Origin: Pyrocephalus nanus
Taxonomy: Eukaryota; Chordata; Aves; Passeriformes; Tyrannidae
Direction: 5' to 3'
Assembly (NCBI GenBank): GCA_038380795.1
Contig: CM076275.1
Location: forward strand, 2,296,501-2,360,500
DNA: 64,000 nucleotides
The notes under the pieces were generated by a model. That model made no database searches, had not been told where the DNA came from, and saw only the letters and a program-made list of their open reading frames with translations. The first letter of the stretch is position 1; each line of letters opens with the position of its first letter. Shown here piece by piece: positions 11,501-23,285 of this stretch. Both the position numbers and the translations under genes were made by a program.

Positions 11501-14500
11501 AGGGGGACACTGGGGACCTGAATGCCTTTTGTTGTCAGCCCGTGGAGTCTCCTGAGCTTGGGAGGAGTTCCCTTGCCAGGTGATGGGTCCTAGAGCTGCA
11601 GATACTCAGCACCCAGTGGGACCAAAGCTTTGGATAACTCACTGCTGAATTTTCCAGCATTACAAAGTGTTTACTGGTATGGAAGCAGGGGATGGTTCCA
11701 TCCCCTCCCCACAGCTCCCAAAAGGACTGCTCTCCTTACCTGGGCTTCCTTGGAGAAGGGAAGAATTCCCCGTTATTCCTCCCGGATGGGGCCAGTTTTT
11801 AACTCCTGTTACAGTAGCCATCGACCGAGATCTGTTGGGGTTGTTCCAAAGATGGTTTTGGCACAAAGGTTTTTTTGGACTGGCTCCCACACAAAACTCA
11901 GAACAGGAGGGGTTTATTTTTCCCGCTGTCAGATGATCATTTAAGCAGGAGATTCTTAATAAAATCAGCGAGAACTGCCCGTGTAAAATGAACCCTCCTC
12001 TCCTCCCTGTATTTTTCTTGCACGGAGTGAAAAGTAAACAGTGTCTGGCTTTGAAACACGGCTACTATTTTGACAGGTTCCTCCTCAGAAAGTGCTGCTC
12101 GGGTTTCTCTTCAGCCCCGTTGCGCTGTCTAAACAAAGTTAAGATTTTGATTTTGTAAGTGAAGTGAAAAATGTGTCTGCCTTCCTCCCGTTCCTTGGCA
12201 GGAACGCGGCAAACACCGGTTTTGCCTTTGCTTTTCTTTCTTCCTGCAAGTCCTCGGGTCAGGAGGGGTTCCTGGTTCAGCAGCCCCCAGGGCTGTAAAT
12301 CCTCTGTAATCAGGCAGGTGCAATGCAGATTCCCAGTATATTTCCACTGCCACAGCAAGGGGGGAGCTGGGGTTACTCCCTCTGACCCAGCCACTCCTTG
12401 GCCTCTCTGCCAAGCCTGATGAGGATTTGCTGCTGGCTGACACAATAAACCCACTTCTCCCTTAAAATCATTGCTCAGCCTATGGGCCAGACTCTGAAAA
12501 ATTGCCTGTCTCGCCTCCACTTCTATCAGCCACCCACATTTTGGTTTAAGGGCAATATCCTTCCCCCTCTGAAAATTAAAAGAACTTTTAGCATGGACTT
12601 CTGGGGGACATTGGCCTAATGGAGCAAGTAAAAACTGTTGTAAGTATTTTATTTGGCAGTGCAGGTTGTACTTTTTAGGACATTTGTCCTGTTTACCCAG
12701 GAGGAATAAATCCAGCAGGGGTTCAAAGCCATTTAGGAATTGCTAATTTTTGGGTGAATGTCTGTGTAGCTAAGAGTTTGATCCCTGCCTTTCCATGGGC
12801 AATCCTGCTCATCTCTCCCACTCCATGTGCTTCTGTCATTTGGGGTTTTTTTATCACCCCTGCACAGTTTGAGTGTGAGCAGCTGCTGTTGCTGAAAGGT
12901 CAAATCGAATCAAGGTCAGCCTCCTGGCAGGTGTCCAAGCAGGATTTGGGGTTACTCCTCTGTGAGTCCTCACCCCAAAGCCCTGGTCCAGGGGGCTGCA
13001 GGGTCTCCAGCGAGTCCCCTGCCTTCAGTGGGGCTGCTCCTGTGGCCTTGCTAAGCTCCTCTCCAAGGCCCAGCCCTCTTTTTTATATAACCTGCAGGAT
13101 TCACATTTTCTTAAAATACACAGAGCAGAGCCTACAGCTCTCCAAAAAGTGGCTGTTGTTCCCCCTCAGTGTTGGAGTTGCTGCAGGTCTGCTCCAGGTC
13201 TCCACTGTGGGGTGTCCCCAGGGGAACTTGTTCACCGCAGCGTCCCCGATGCCTCGTCTCACACGGCGTTTTCCTTTCTCTCCTAAAAAATGCCAGAACA
13301 AACTGGGAAGAGGACAAAGGGTAAGAAAAGTGACCCAAGAAGGAAAGGAAGAGATGGTAGAAAAAATAGTCCTGAGAAGACAGAGAAAAGGAAGTCAGTC
13401 AACGAAACTGTATTGGGACAACTGGGTAAGTCTGATTTTATGGGCGTGGAGACTGCTGGAGAATCCCTGCTTTGGGGAGCAGGGTTGAAGAGTCCCAGCC
13501 CCTGACCCCTCCTGCACGTACACGCTGGAGTTACACCTTCCACCTCTCCCTTGTGGAAATCAGCCTGAATTACCCAGGTCCTGTGAGAGAGACTGGGTCC
13601 GAAATGCGGTTCCCGGTGGGGCAGGGGGTGTAAAATCCCCCCTGTGGCCCCAGGATTGGGAGAATGTGTTACAAAACCTGTGATGTGCTGCTGGAGCGTT
13701 GAATTTCGCTTTTGGGGGATAAAATCAGACTTACCCAGCCCGGGGTAGGGGCTGCTCCCCCGTGTCCTCCCTGCTGTGCAGCGATGGCAAGCACAGCACG
13801 TGGGCTGGGAGTCCTCCTGGCATGTCCTGCTCTGTCACCAAATTTTTCAGTGTATGCTTGGATTGTTTGTCTGCCACCTTTGCAGAGGAATGTATTTGCC
13901 CCCGTGCTGGGGTGGGTCATTGCTTGACATCTTCGCTGAAGAAAGATGCTTGATTTGGATTCAGGGAGGTTCATGGAGTGTTGCGTGTGAGGGACAATTC
14001 AGGTTGTCCTGCTGTGATCTCAGTGAACCCCAAATTCAGCATCAGTGCTGGAGTAAACCCTCCTCTGTCCTGGTGTGCTGTGTTAAAGTTGACCTTTTGA
14101 GAGTTTCTCCGGTGCCAGGGAGTTTCAGTGAAGTTGGTGGTGGAGGACAGCGTGGCCGTTCCTGGCTTCTGAGGCAGATCTTCCATTCTTGTTTTTTTTT
14201 CCAGGCTTGTCAACCTCCTTCCCCATCGACGGGACCTTCTTCAACAGCTGGCTGGCGCAGTCGGTGCAGATCACCGCCGAGAACATGGCCATGAGCGAGT
14301 GGTCCCTCAACAACGCCCACCACGAGGACAGCACCCCCGGCCTCTCCGAGGAGCTCCTCCAGGACGAGGAGACCTTGCTGAGCTTCATGATGGACCATTC
14401 CCTCAGGTCCCCGTTCAGGCAGAGCGAGGCCACCAAGAAAGTGAAAAGCAGAACGAGAACGAACACTAAGAAAAAGCTGCCGAGGAGCAGCCCCCCCGCC

Positions 14501-15082
14501 GTGGGCGGGGGCCACCCCGAGGGCTCGGAGCCCTGGACTAACAACGCCAGCAGCTTGTCGGATGATCCCGCCAAGCCCTTCGCTCTGGATTCCAGGCCGA
14601 GCAAGTCGGAGAAAGGGGCGGCGAAGCTTCCCAGCGACCGCAGAGGGACGGGCGAGGCCAAAAGGGCGGCCAAGAAGGGCTCTCTCCAGAAAGCCAGCGA
14701 GCCTCACCCCCCTGCCGGGACACGGGGCTGCGTCAGCAGGGAGGAGGAGGAGGAGGAGGAGGAGGAGGAGGAGGAGACGCCGCGCTGCGCTCAGCCCGAG
14801 CCCAGCCCCGCGGCCAAAGTGCCTGACTCCGTAGGTAGCCCCAAAACCATCGTGCGGTTCAAATTACCAAAGGAGAGCCGGGGGGCGCGGCGCTCGCAGC
14901 CCCCCAAGCCCGAGGGCGCCGGCGGAGCTCCCCTGCGTCGCTTCGACGCCGACACGGACGGCTACTTCTCCGACGCCGAGATGAGCGACTCGGACGGGGA
15001 GCCCCGCGGTGGCCGGGCCCAGCGGGGCCAGCTGGACGCGGCCGGCGAGGACATCGTCAGGATGAGCATCCTGGCGTCCTAA
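5113..15082 (+). CDS. JADE2: JADE2 (PHF15), 3' part of the gene: four terminal coding exons
   Basis: JADE2 is a nuclear scaffold of the HBO1 (KAT7) histone H4 acetyltransferase complex with ING4/5 and MEAF6; the human protein has also been reported to act as an E3 ligase for LSD1. Coding exons are 5113-5574, 9367-9484, 13297-13425 and 14205-15082 (1587 nt, 528 residues plus TAA). They join in frame with phases 0, 1 and 1. The first encodes the second half of the extended PHD finger (CSMPAC, HVTC, FCLEH) and an Enhancer-of-Polycomb-like segment ([13 protein letters not shown]). The second encodes the conserved [20 protein letters not shown] block. The last begins [20 protein letters not shown] and ends with the acidic [13 protein letters not shown] motif and SILAS. 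The N-terminal half and first PHD finger lie upstream. JADE2 rather than JADE1 or JADE3 is chosen from the last-exon sequence and from linkage to SAR1B and SEC24A. Confidence 0.93.
5575..9366 (+). other. JADE2: JADE2 intron containing a minisatellite
   Basis: Intron from GTGAGT to TGTGTAG. It holds the 23-bp tandem repeat at 6425-6903, listed separately. Outside the repeat I see no exon, RNA gene or clear mobile element. Confidence 0.75.
6425..6903. repeat. Minisatellite, 21 tandem units of 23 bp (two units are 21 bp)
   Basis: The unit reads CAGGAGCAGGGATGGGGAAG plus AGG. Unit starts fall every 23 bp from 6425 to 6678, then a 21-bp unit at 6701 lacking one AG, two 23-bp units, a second 21-bp unit at 6768, and five more 23-bp units, ending at 6903 with a partial unit after it. 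Copies look almost identical apart from the AG deletion. The + strand is G/A-rich. The unit has no stop codon in any of six frames, so it opens long false reading frames on both strands. Confidence 0.97.
9367..9484 (+). CDS. JADE2: JADE2 exon: conserved coiled segment
   Basis: 118 nt, phase 0 to phase 1, flanked by TGTGTAG and GTCAGT. It encodes [20 protein letters not shown], then a Gln/Leu-rich helix ending KDLYP. This block is shared by all JADE paralogues directly after the EPL-like region. Confidence 0.93.
9485..13296 (+). other. JADE2: JADE2 intron
   Basis: Intron from GTCAGT to TGCCAG. I see no exon or repeat I can name. Long open frames near 12.7-13.5 kb run through the next exon and its flanks and are not genes. 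Confidence 0.7.
13297..13425 (+). CDS. JADE2: JADE2 exon: Lys/Arg-rich linker, frame-neutral cassette
   Basis: 129 nt, phase 1 at both ends, bounded by TGCCAG and GTAAGT. It encodes a basic, low-complexity linker ([16 protein letters not shown]) ending VLGQLG, matching the corresponding human JADE2 segment (KGKKSDSKRKG... VLGQLG as recalled). Because it is divisible by three and phase-symmetric, skipping it would still join KDLYP to GLSTSF in frame. Confidence 0.88.
13426..14204 (+). other. JADE2: JADE2 last intron
   Basis: 779-bp intron from GTAAGT to a strong polypyrimidine tract (run of T then CCAG at 14201-14204). Nothing else recognised. Confidence 0.8.
14205..15082 (+). CDS. JADE2: JADE2 terminal coding exon
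   Basis: 878 coding nt ending in TAA at 15080-15082. It opens with the family-conserved [20 protein letters not shown], followed by a long Ser/Pro/Lys-rich region predicted to be disordered with basic stretches ([14 protein letters not shown]) that could be nuclear localisation signals. There is a pure run of 12 Glu from (GAG)12 at 14741-14776, then a conserved acidic end [13 protein letters not shown] and a final VRMSILAS. The exon is strongly GC-rich compared with its 3' UTR. Confidence 0.93.
14741..14776 (+). repeat. Coding (GAG)12 trinucleotide run, poly-Glu
   Basis: Twelve uninterrupted GAG codons within the JADE2 last exon. The purity of the codon run suggests length variability between individuals. 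Confidence 0.97.
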
Positions 15083-18000
15083 CTCCTCCCGCCGCCGCGC
15101 CGGCCCCTCGAGGCCTCTTCGACCCAGTTCCAACTGCCATGTCCGATTCCTGCCCGGCGTCACGGCGAGGGGGGTTTTTAATATGTGTATATAGTTGGAA
15201 GTTCGGCACTGTTGTCTTTCTCTTCTCGATACGCCTGAGATCCAGCTTCAGCTTCACCGCCATCGATGACTGTGACAGCAGTGGTCCCTCCCCGGCTCCC
15301 TGCCAGACCCCGCTCCCCACGAACGCGAGCCGGCGCCCGGCAGGACCGATGCCGAGGGTGCCCGGAGGGTGGAGGGTGCCGGTACCTGTGCTTTCTGCAG
15401 GGATGACAGTTCAATTAACGGGCATTATTTAATGAGGGGCAGGTTCCTGCCCGGGATGGTTGCCCTCAGAGCAGGGAGCGAGCAGAGGGTCCGGCAGTGA
15501 CCGGCTGAGGGAGGGGAAATTCCCGCCCGTGTGAGTGCGGAGACGAGGAAGCAAAATAAGCGATACTAAAATAATTAATGACTAAAGCACAAAAAAGCTT
15601 GTTGGAGGAAAACGCTTGGGGTGGAGGAGAGCGATGTTGCATTTCTAGTTTTAGGAAAAAAAAACACCCCTCGGTCTTTATTTTTCCCCTCACCTTTCCA
15701 TCTGGTTGGGATCCGTCCAGGGGCCAGGATGCCAAATTTCCCCCACCCCGTCCCTGCCCCCGTTGAGGTCGTTAGAAAACCTGATTTACTCAGGTGAATG
15801 GATCAGCTGGCAGCAAGCTGGAAAATGGAAGCGTGGGGCAGGGTGGAGGGGAAAAGCATCCTTTAAAACCACCGTGGAGAGTCAGGGTTGATGTAACCTG
15901 GGAAGTTGAGCGATTTTTTTTCTGCCCGTGGTCCCACCATGCCGGGCCGGCACGTTTGCAATTCCCTTTGCACACCAAAACCACGGCCCCAAGGCCAAAC
16001 ATGCCATCACCGAGGGGGAAAGGCAACCCTTGGCATCACCGTTGTGTTTTCCTACCAAACGCTACAGTGGAAATGGTGAATTTATTCCTCTCCATCCTTT
16101 GGGTTTGTTTTTTATTTTTTAATTCCTTAAATCCTGGTTACAAGCTGTTGACTCGTTGTGGAGGGGTGATTCACAGAAGCTGACATTATAAATATTACAA
16201 TAATTTAATGCATAAAATGTCCCCAATAAGCCTTAAATGTTGTTTAAAAGCCCATGTTACCTATAAGTCAGGCGAATTTCCATGTTTGCACTTAATTGCA
16301 CCATTACTTCGGTTTTGGCTTCAAAGGTCACAGTTAAGTCATGCTACGTGTTTTATTGGAGTGACCCCAGTGTGAGCTCAGGGAACAAAAAAAAAAAAAA
16401 AAAAGGAATTCACTGAAACTTTTGTTGTTGTTGTTTTTTAAAAATAAAAAATGTTAAAAAAAAAACTAAAAAAAAAAAAAAATCACAAACAAAACCAACC
16501 CAAACCTGGGACACTTCTGCAACCGGTTAAACCCATCACTAAACAAACAAACCTTGCAATTGTCAAACCAATCAGTCAAAGAATTTTGTGGATGCCAAAG
16601 AAATATTTTGACAGTCAAGCAGCACAGCCAGAAACCGGAAACTTGTCACTATGGAAAAAAAATAAAAAATTGGAAGTTATTTTAGCAACCAAGGACTAAA
16701 AGACACACTCATACCACACTGCTGCGACGTTAGGTTCCAAGCTTGCTCCGAGGGATGCTGCTGCTCCGAGACCGCATCCTGCCGTTTTGGTTTCCGATGC
16801 TTTTTGCTCATTTCACTGTGAGCTTTCTTTTTGAAACTCTGGAGACTCTTTTCGATCGGTGTTTTAGAGTAGATCATCTTTTATCAGCCTTCCAAAGTCC
16901 TTATTATTGGTCAAACTGCAGCCCAGCTCGGCGCTGCCAGCCCAGCTGATCCCAGGCACGGCGAGCAGAGCGGCGTGGGGGGCTCCGGGTGGGATCGCCC
17001 AGCCCTGCCCACCCCCAACACTCACCCAGCTGAGACTGACCGTGCCTGGGGAGGGATCTTCCTCAGGTGGGAAAAATGTGACACAAGTTATTAGTGGGGG
17101 GAAAACAGGGGGAAAAAAAATATAAAAAGGAAAACAACAAAAAAAACACAAAACGCGGCAAAAAAACCCAACAAAACGGGAACCACCTTTGTTAATAAAT
17201 TAGCATAATCCACTGAGGTTGGAAATGAAAATCTGCTCATTAATTAAGGCTCAGTATGTTCGGATAATGTTAAATACAGTAAATAGGACTTAGTTTATCT
17301 TATCAGGCTTGCTAGCTTTAGCTCCAGTATCCTAGTATAAGAGTCATAACAATAATCAATATGCTGCCTTTTAATGAATCTTGCTTCCGTGTGCTTCACT
17401 CAATTATGGTTAAAAAAAAAAATCAATCCACAAATTTCGCTGTACACAGCTCCATTCATCAGCTTCTGCACTACTTGTCTTCTCAGTACAGGAAAGCAAA
17501 AAGGGGGGACACTTTAAAGAACAACCAACCCTGCACCACCAGCACCGGGCAATAAACCAGTTTGAAGCGCTCCCAAAAGCATCAGGCATCATGTTTTGCC
17601 ATCAGGAGATGGCATTCAGGTGGGGAAAGCTGAGGGGGCTGGTGGGGCACAGGGAGAAGAATGGGATGGTGGGAATAGAGAGGAGGAAAGGGGTTGGTGG
17701 GATGGCTGTGGCCACCCCGGAGCATCCCCTGCCTGGTGCGTCCTTGGAGCAGGGGGAGTCTGGTGTTCTGGAGAGAAAATGCACAAGGAAAATATTTTTG
17801 ATGTTAATGTAAATGTATTTTGAAATGAATAGAAAGAGGAAGAAAAAAAAAAGGTTTATTTTAGTAGAGAAATGTTGTCTTTTAAGATGTATAAACTGCA
17901 GGAATCGACGTTTGCACTGTAAGAGCACCTGTTTCCTTGGAGAAGCAGCAGCTGTTGAGGTGAGGATGCACAAGGCATCATGCCCTGATGGAGCACAGCC

Positions 18001-18810
18001 CCACACCAGCCCCAGCCCTGATGGCTGTGGGAGTTTCCCGAGGACAGCTCCCATTCCACGCTCCCATTTTCCCCACACCCATCTTTCAGTTATTTTTCCT
18101 TTCCATTTTCTGGTGGTTTTTTTTTTTGTTTTTTTTCACTTGCACCTGTTTTTTTGGGGTTAGGATGCCTGCTGTCCCACGCCCTGAGGTGGGACACACA
18201 GCACAGCTGGGTGGGATGCAGGATGCAGGAAGATGATGCTGCTGCTGCAGGGCAGGCCGTGAGGTTTGGTTGTTCTTTAAGGAAATCCCCCCCCAGTTTG
18301 CACCATTCCACATCCAAAACAACCCACTTCAGTTACAGGAAACGATATGAATGTCGCAGGAGGAGAAACCCTTCTGTTTTCTTTGTTTCAAAGAACGTGA
18401 TGTGCCATTTGTTAATACAAAAGAGAACTATTGAAAATATATTGAAAAGAGCAATTTTAAATTATTTTTGGCTTATGTTGCAATATTTATTTTCTTGTAT
18501 TAGAAATTCCTTTGTAGAGAAAAAATGTATTTTTCATTAATGCAAAAACCTATTTCTCCTTTTTGTACATTTTCCATGTTAGTTAATCCTTAAAGCAATA
18601 TAATGTTATCAAACTCGTTCTGTGTGAGACTGTATTATGCATGCTATTTGTGTTGCCTTGGAATAGCTCTGTCTGCCATTATTTTCATCCTGTTTAGATA
18701 CAGTGTATGCTTTAATACACATTGGGACCATGGCCCATTGCTTATGAAAAACCCCTTTGCATTCCTCAATGTGTTGGCAAATGCAGTCAATAAAGCAGTG
18801 TTTTCTGTGT
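15083..18810 (+). other. JADE2: JADE2 3' UTR
   Basis: Starts after the TAA and runs through increasingly AT-rich sequence. It contains a long A run at about 16387-16403, a TTG/T-rich patch just after, a second A-rich patch around 16455-16481, and internal AATAAA hexamers such as 16443-16448. The proposed end is set by AATAAA at 18789-18794, followed by a TG-rich downstream element. The length is inferred. Confidence 0.65.
18789..18794 (+). terminator. JADE2: Probable distal poly(A) signal of JADE2
   Basis: Canonical AATAAA followed within 25 bp by TGTTTTCTGTG and GTGTGG, a typical downstream GU-rich element. The sequence before it is AT-rich, while the sequence after it changes to intergenic character. 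Confidence 0.65.
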
Positions 18811-19349
18811 ACCTCGTGTGGTTGGAGTGAGCCAGTGACACAGAGCAAACTCACCCAGGGACAGGAGAGTCCATGGAGCATCCCAGGGCTGCTGGCTCAG
18901 CCCTGCTGGTGCAGCCACTCTGCCTGTGAACAGCAAATTCCAGAACTTCCGTTGCATTTCCATTTACATTTCCTTCGCCAGACCTCAGCCAGCCCCTTGG
19001 AAAAAGCAGCTGGAGACATTTGTCACAGCTGGAAGGGCAAGCCCAAGCAAGAGGATGCTCACAGAGTCCCCCAAGCCCGAAAGTTTCTCTAATTCGAGGT
19101 AACCACCTTTCTCCTGGAGATTTAAGTCTTGTTTTGCAGATTTGGAGCAAAACCCGCAGGAGAAAAGCTCTGCTGTGAGCTGGGATGCTCAGAGGAACAG
19201 CTGCTTGCACCAGGAGCTGGGGTAGCAGGCAGGGAAAAACGCTGCTAGATTTGCTATTCGTGGGAGCAAAGGCAAGCTGTGAAATCCAAATTACTCCAGC
19301 AATGTGTTGCTGTTTGTCAGACACTCCTTGTGCTCCTGCTGATACCAAC

Positions 19350-19436
19350 CAGCAACCTGATCTAGTGGGTGGCATCCCTGCCCGTGGAAGGGGATTGGAA
19401 ATAAATATCCCTAGGGTCCCTTCCAACCCTAACCAT
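19350..19436 (+). mobile_element. CR1 LINE 3' end fragment
   Basis: Contains AGGGTCCCTTCCAACCCTAA followed by CCATTCTGTGA, the characteristic 3' terminus of avian CR1 on the + strand. Only about 85 bp remain. Confidence 0.7.
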
Positions 19437-22400
19437 TCTGTGACCCTGCTGCTGTGGGCTGGGGTTGATGGGCCCAACCTGTGGAGCGTGGTGAGAGCAC
19501 AGCTTTAAAAACTTGAATGGGATCCACATCTTCCTGTGAATACTTGGCTGGCTTGGAGGCCAAAGGCAAGGGTGCAGTCTTGTTTCAGCAAGTACTGGAG
19601 TCATCAAAGAATGGCTCTTTTTTTCTACCTTCTTGGCATTTCCTGGCACATTTTTCTTCTGTGGAATCGACCAAGTGCCCAAGCTGCTGAAGGAAAATGA
19701 GCTGTTTTAAAGACATACTTGGTGCAATTTATTAGCAAAGTGATTAGTCAGGGAAATCACAGTGCCTGGTGAAGGCAGCACAAAACCCATCAGTCTGAGA
19801 TGGGTCTTCTGAGGGGTGAGGGGAAGAAACTCACCTTAAACTGTCATGGGCTCATATGTCACTGAAAGGAAAAGGCAAAGAATCAGTTCATTGCAAATGA
19901 AGGATTTCATTACTGGGCTGTGTTACTGCTCACAGCTCTCGAGGCACCCCAGTGATGAACTCAAACTCCTGGCTGGTCCCCTAATCCCCACAATGCCCAC
20001 AGCATCGTGCATGAACCCGCCTGTCCAAAGCCAGTTCAGTCTTCTGTAATAAGTTTTTCACCTGTCTTAGGCAGGGAGATACTAAAGAGTTTGATTCCAT
20101 CAAGCAGGGAGTGAGGTCAGCCTGCCTGTCGTGGTTTGACCCCAACCAGCAATCCCCTTCCCAACTCCCAGAATGTCTGAGGGGATGATGCTCAGCCCAG
20201 ACACACCTTGGAGATCTGATGCTCATCATCAAGTGGCAAGGATTTTGTCTTCAGAATATTTGAGGCTAATGGAAAAGCTTGCCAAATTCCTGGGAAGGGA
20301 CACCCCTGCCTCTGGCACCTGTGTTAGACCAGAGATGTGTGGGCTGGGCTGGCTGGATGTATGATGAGCAGGGACAGACAGACCTGGGGCACCAGGGCTC
20401 CACCAGCAGCACCAAATCACCCTTCTCCTACAGCCCAGCCTGAGAAATGATTCCCCAGTAAAGGCAGAAAAAGCCCTTCTTAGTAATAAGATATATTTAT
20501 AGGCACTTGGAGCACAGAGGGTTTCCCTGTGTTGCTCCCTTGGGGTTTGCCTGCAGTGTCCTCATCACAGGTGGTGCTGAGTACCTCGATCTGGAGTGAG
20601 CAGCCAAGGAATCATTTCAATTTAATTGCAAAATAAATGTTAGGCCAGCCCCTATATGTTTTGCATAAGGATTGCAAGTGCCACCATAAATCCTAACGGG
20701 GCAAATGCACCCCAGTGTCAGTAAATCACCAGCCACGGATGTGGAAAGGAATTAATTTTCCTTCAGCTTATCCTGGAAGAATTGCAGTAAGACCTTGTTT
20801 TATTGTGTTTGATTAAGTGCTGGTGGTATAACATAATTTCCCCTAACCATTAAAACCGCTGGTGTTGTACTTCTGCATAAACGCCTCTAATGTGATGAGA
20901 GCACATTTAATATTTACTCTTCCAAAGTTAATACATTTAGGGGAGACGTTCTGGGCGCTAAAAATAGTTCCTTGGCCTTGGATTTCCATGTAGGGCTGTG
21001 AAATGATGCGTCTGCTGTGATGGCAACAGATGAATAATTAAAAAAAAAATAACAACCTCTAAAAAAATAAACAAACCTATGACTAACCCCCAAAACAAGG
21101 GAAAAATCCCACTGCAGCCAATGCCTACCCTGGCTGATCCAGAGGGTTTCACAAGTGCTGTCTCTGCCTTGATGTCCTGCCTGTCCCAAACTCCACTTGA
21201 CAAACTCACTCCCCGTTCATTTAATGCACAAGTCAAAAAAGGGACTCGCGGAGGGTCCAACCAGGCACTTTTCCCATGGAAGGTTCATCCAGGTACCTTT
21301 TTGTACAGAGGCTTACCTTGGGGATGGGATGGGACTGGCATTGCTTGCAGGCAGCTCTGTCTTCTCCTGTGATGGCCCCACATGGATCTCCAGATGCACC
21401 ACGGAGTCGTGGTGGGGATGTGCTCAGCCCCCAGCCAAGTTTTGGGGGCACAGGGGGCCCACAGCTTTGCCTGTCTCCATCCCTCATCCACGAGAGGCTT
21501 CTTTGGGCACAAATCCTGGGCCTTGCCTGCCGTGGGGTATAAATCATGCAAACAGCAGTTTAAATGGGAATCAGGAGGTAAGAGGAATGCAGGTCCCTTC
21601 CAAAATCGGGGCTCTGCTGCTGGGGGAGCTGTTTGTGCTGTGGGTGCCCTGAGAAACGAGCCCTGGGGGTGTCTGGGAGCCCTGTGTGCAGTGGTGGGAT
21701 GGAGTTTCCCCCAGTGGAGGGATTTTGGCATTTCCCAAAGCGTTGGGACGGTGTTTCCCTGCTAAACCCACTCTGCTGAGCATCAGATGCAGTGTTTTCC
21801 CTCAGGAGGAGCTGCTGTGCATTCAGATGTAATAAAGATTAAAATAATGGACTGCCTGTGCTTATATTTTAAGTGGTGCTTCATAATGCTGACACTGAGC
21901 AGGAGGAGAGAAAGCAGAGGTTAAAACAGCGCTGTTACACTTGATCATCAGCCCTGCAATGAGCCCAGAGGGTCAGATCAATGAAAGGGGGATTTTCCTG
22001 GGAGACAGGCAGGTCAAAAAGCAAAATAACAGATTTGAAGCCACAACTCCTGGGAAAATGATTCTCAGGAGGGAGATGCCCTGTTTGCTCAGGACCCTGC
22101 TGCCACTAGAGCAGGACACCGGCCATCCACGTGGGAATGGACCTGCCACGTGCTCTGCCTCCATCCAGGCATCTCCCTGGAATGCAGCACCCCTGCAAGA
22201 GAGAAAATTCCCTGCAGCAAACAAGGTACCAAAAACCCCTTCCAAGAATGCTCAGCTAAAAATAGGTGTTTGTTGTTGTGTGGGATACCACAAATAACGC
22301 TCACACTGCACAGAGGGACCGGCAGGCGGGGGATGAATTCCTGCCCTTAGCAAGAAAGCAGGATCAATAAAACACTTCTAAAAGAGGGGAATCGGCATTT

Positions 22401-22773
22401 TTTTGCAGCTCCAGCTTTAAAATGAGTAAGTCTGGGGGATAAGCAGCACTGCTGTGTGGCCAGAGGCAGGCTGGGGTCACACATGCCCTGTGCCATGAGC
22501 ATCACCTGCTTGGCACCAGCTCCTCTCTAGCAGCAAAAGGACTCGTGGCTGGTTTTTTTTTAGCCTTTCTGAGCCACGAGGATGCCAAGGCACAGCCCAG
22601 CCACGGGGCAGCAGCACATTTTTTGGCAGGGCAAGAGCCAGACGTGTGCCAAGCCATGGGGACTTAGGTCACTGCTCTAATCTGAAGCCTGCAAGCATCT
22701 CCCCAGTCCTGAGTGTGTGCTAGACAACAGCTCTAAAACTGGCTCAGACAAACACACCGGGAGGAGGAAGGAG

Positions 22774-22822
22774 TATAAATAGCCCAGCTCCAGGAGCACG
22801 GGCTGGGAGCAGCGTGGGCATG
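22774..22822 (+). promoter_or_regulatory. Orphan TATA-type core promoter-like sequence
   Basis: A perfect TATAAATAG lies at 22774-22782. About 30 bp downstream is GGGCTGGGAGCAGC, and an ATG follows at 22820. That ATG opens a Pro/His/Gln-rich frame of 33 codons ending at 22921. No known gene matches. It could be the start of a non-coding RNA or a chance match. Confidence 0.3.
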
Positions 22823-23011
22823 GCCGTGCCTCCCCCACACCACCAGCAGCCACAGCCCCCTCTCAGCATCCCACCAGCCCGCCTGACAGGCACCTGCAGA
22901 GATTTCCACCCCAAGCATTAGAAAAGAGCCAGTGACTGAGGTGTCACAGCTGCCTGTTGGGAAACACGAGCTGAGGTTTGAAACTCGGTGTGACTCTCTG
23001 CTTCCTCATGG

Positions 23012-23285
23012 GGGAACACAGGATGCACCTTCCACCAGCCCAGGCTGCTCCAAACCCCGTCCAACCTGCCCTTGGACACTTCCAGGGATGGGGCAGCCAC
23101 AGCTTCCTTGGACAACCTGTTTCATTGCCTCACCACCCTCACAGGGAAGAATTTCTTGCTCAAATCCAGTATAAATCTACCTTCCTTCAGCTCGAAGCCA
23201 TTCCCCCTTGCCCCGTCACTCCATGCCCTTGTAAAAAGTCCCTCTCCAGCCTTCCTGCAGCCCCTCCAGGTACCGGAGGGGTTTT
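23012..23285 (-). mobile_element. CR1 LINE fragment, minus orientation, lacking its 3' tip
   Basis: Shows the antisense CR1 signature: CACCAGCCCAGGCTGCTCC, ACACTTCCAGGGATGGGGCA, CACAGGGAAGAATTTCTTGC, and CATGCCCTTGTAAAAAGTCC. The usual terminal block (AATGGTTTGGGTTGGAAGGG) is absent at its left side, so the copy is truncated at both ends. Confidence 0.9.

Noticed and set aside
12754..13488. 244-codon frame on the plus strand
   Set aside because: It runs through intron, the JADE2 cassette exon in a different frame, and the following intron. The true exon is 13297-13425 in the JADE2 frame.
14189..14206. ATG just upstream of the JADE2 last exon as an independent start
   Set aside because: It lies within the polypyrimidine tract of the intron. 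The conserved JADE2 frame begins at the acceptor at 14205.
20126..20165. CTGTCGTGGTTTGACCCCAA, resembling the edge of some songbird long terminal repeats
   Set aside because: Only about 35 bp match a remembered pattern, and no second terminal repeat or internal region is visible. Too weak to annotate.
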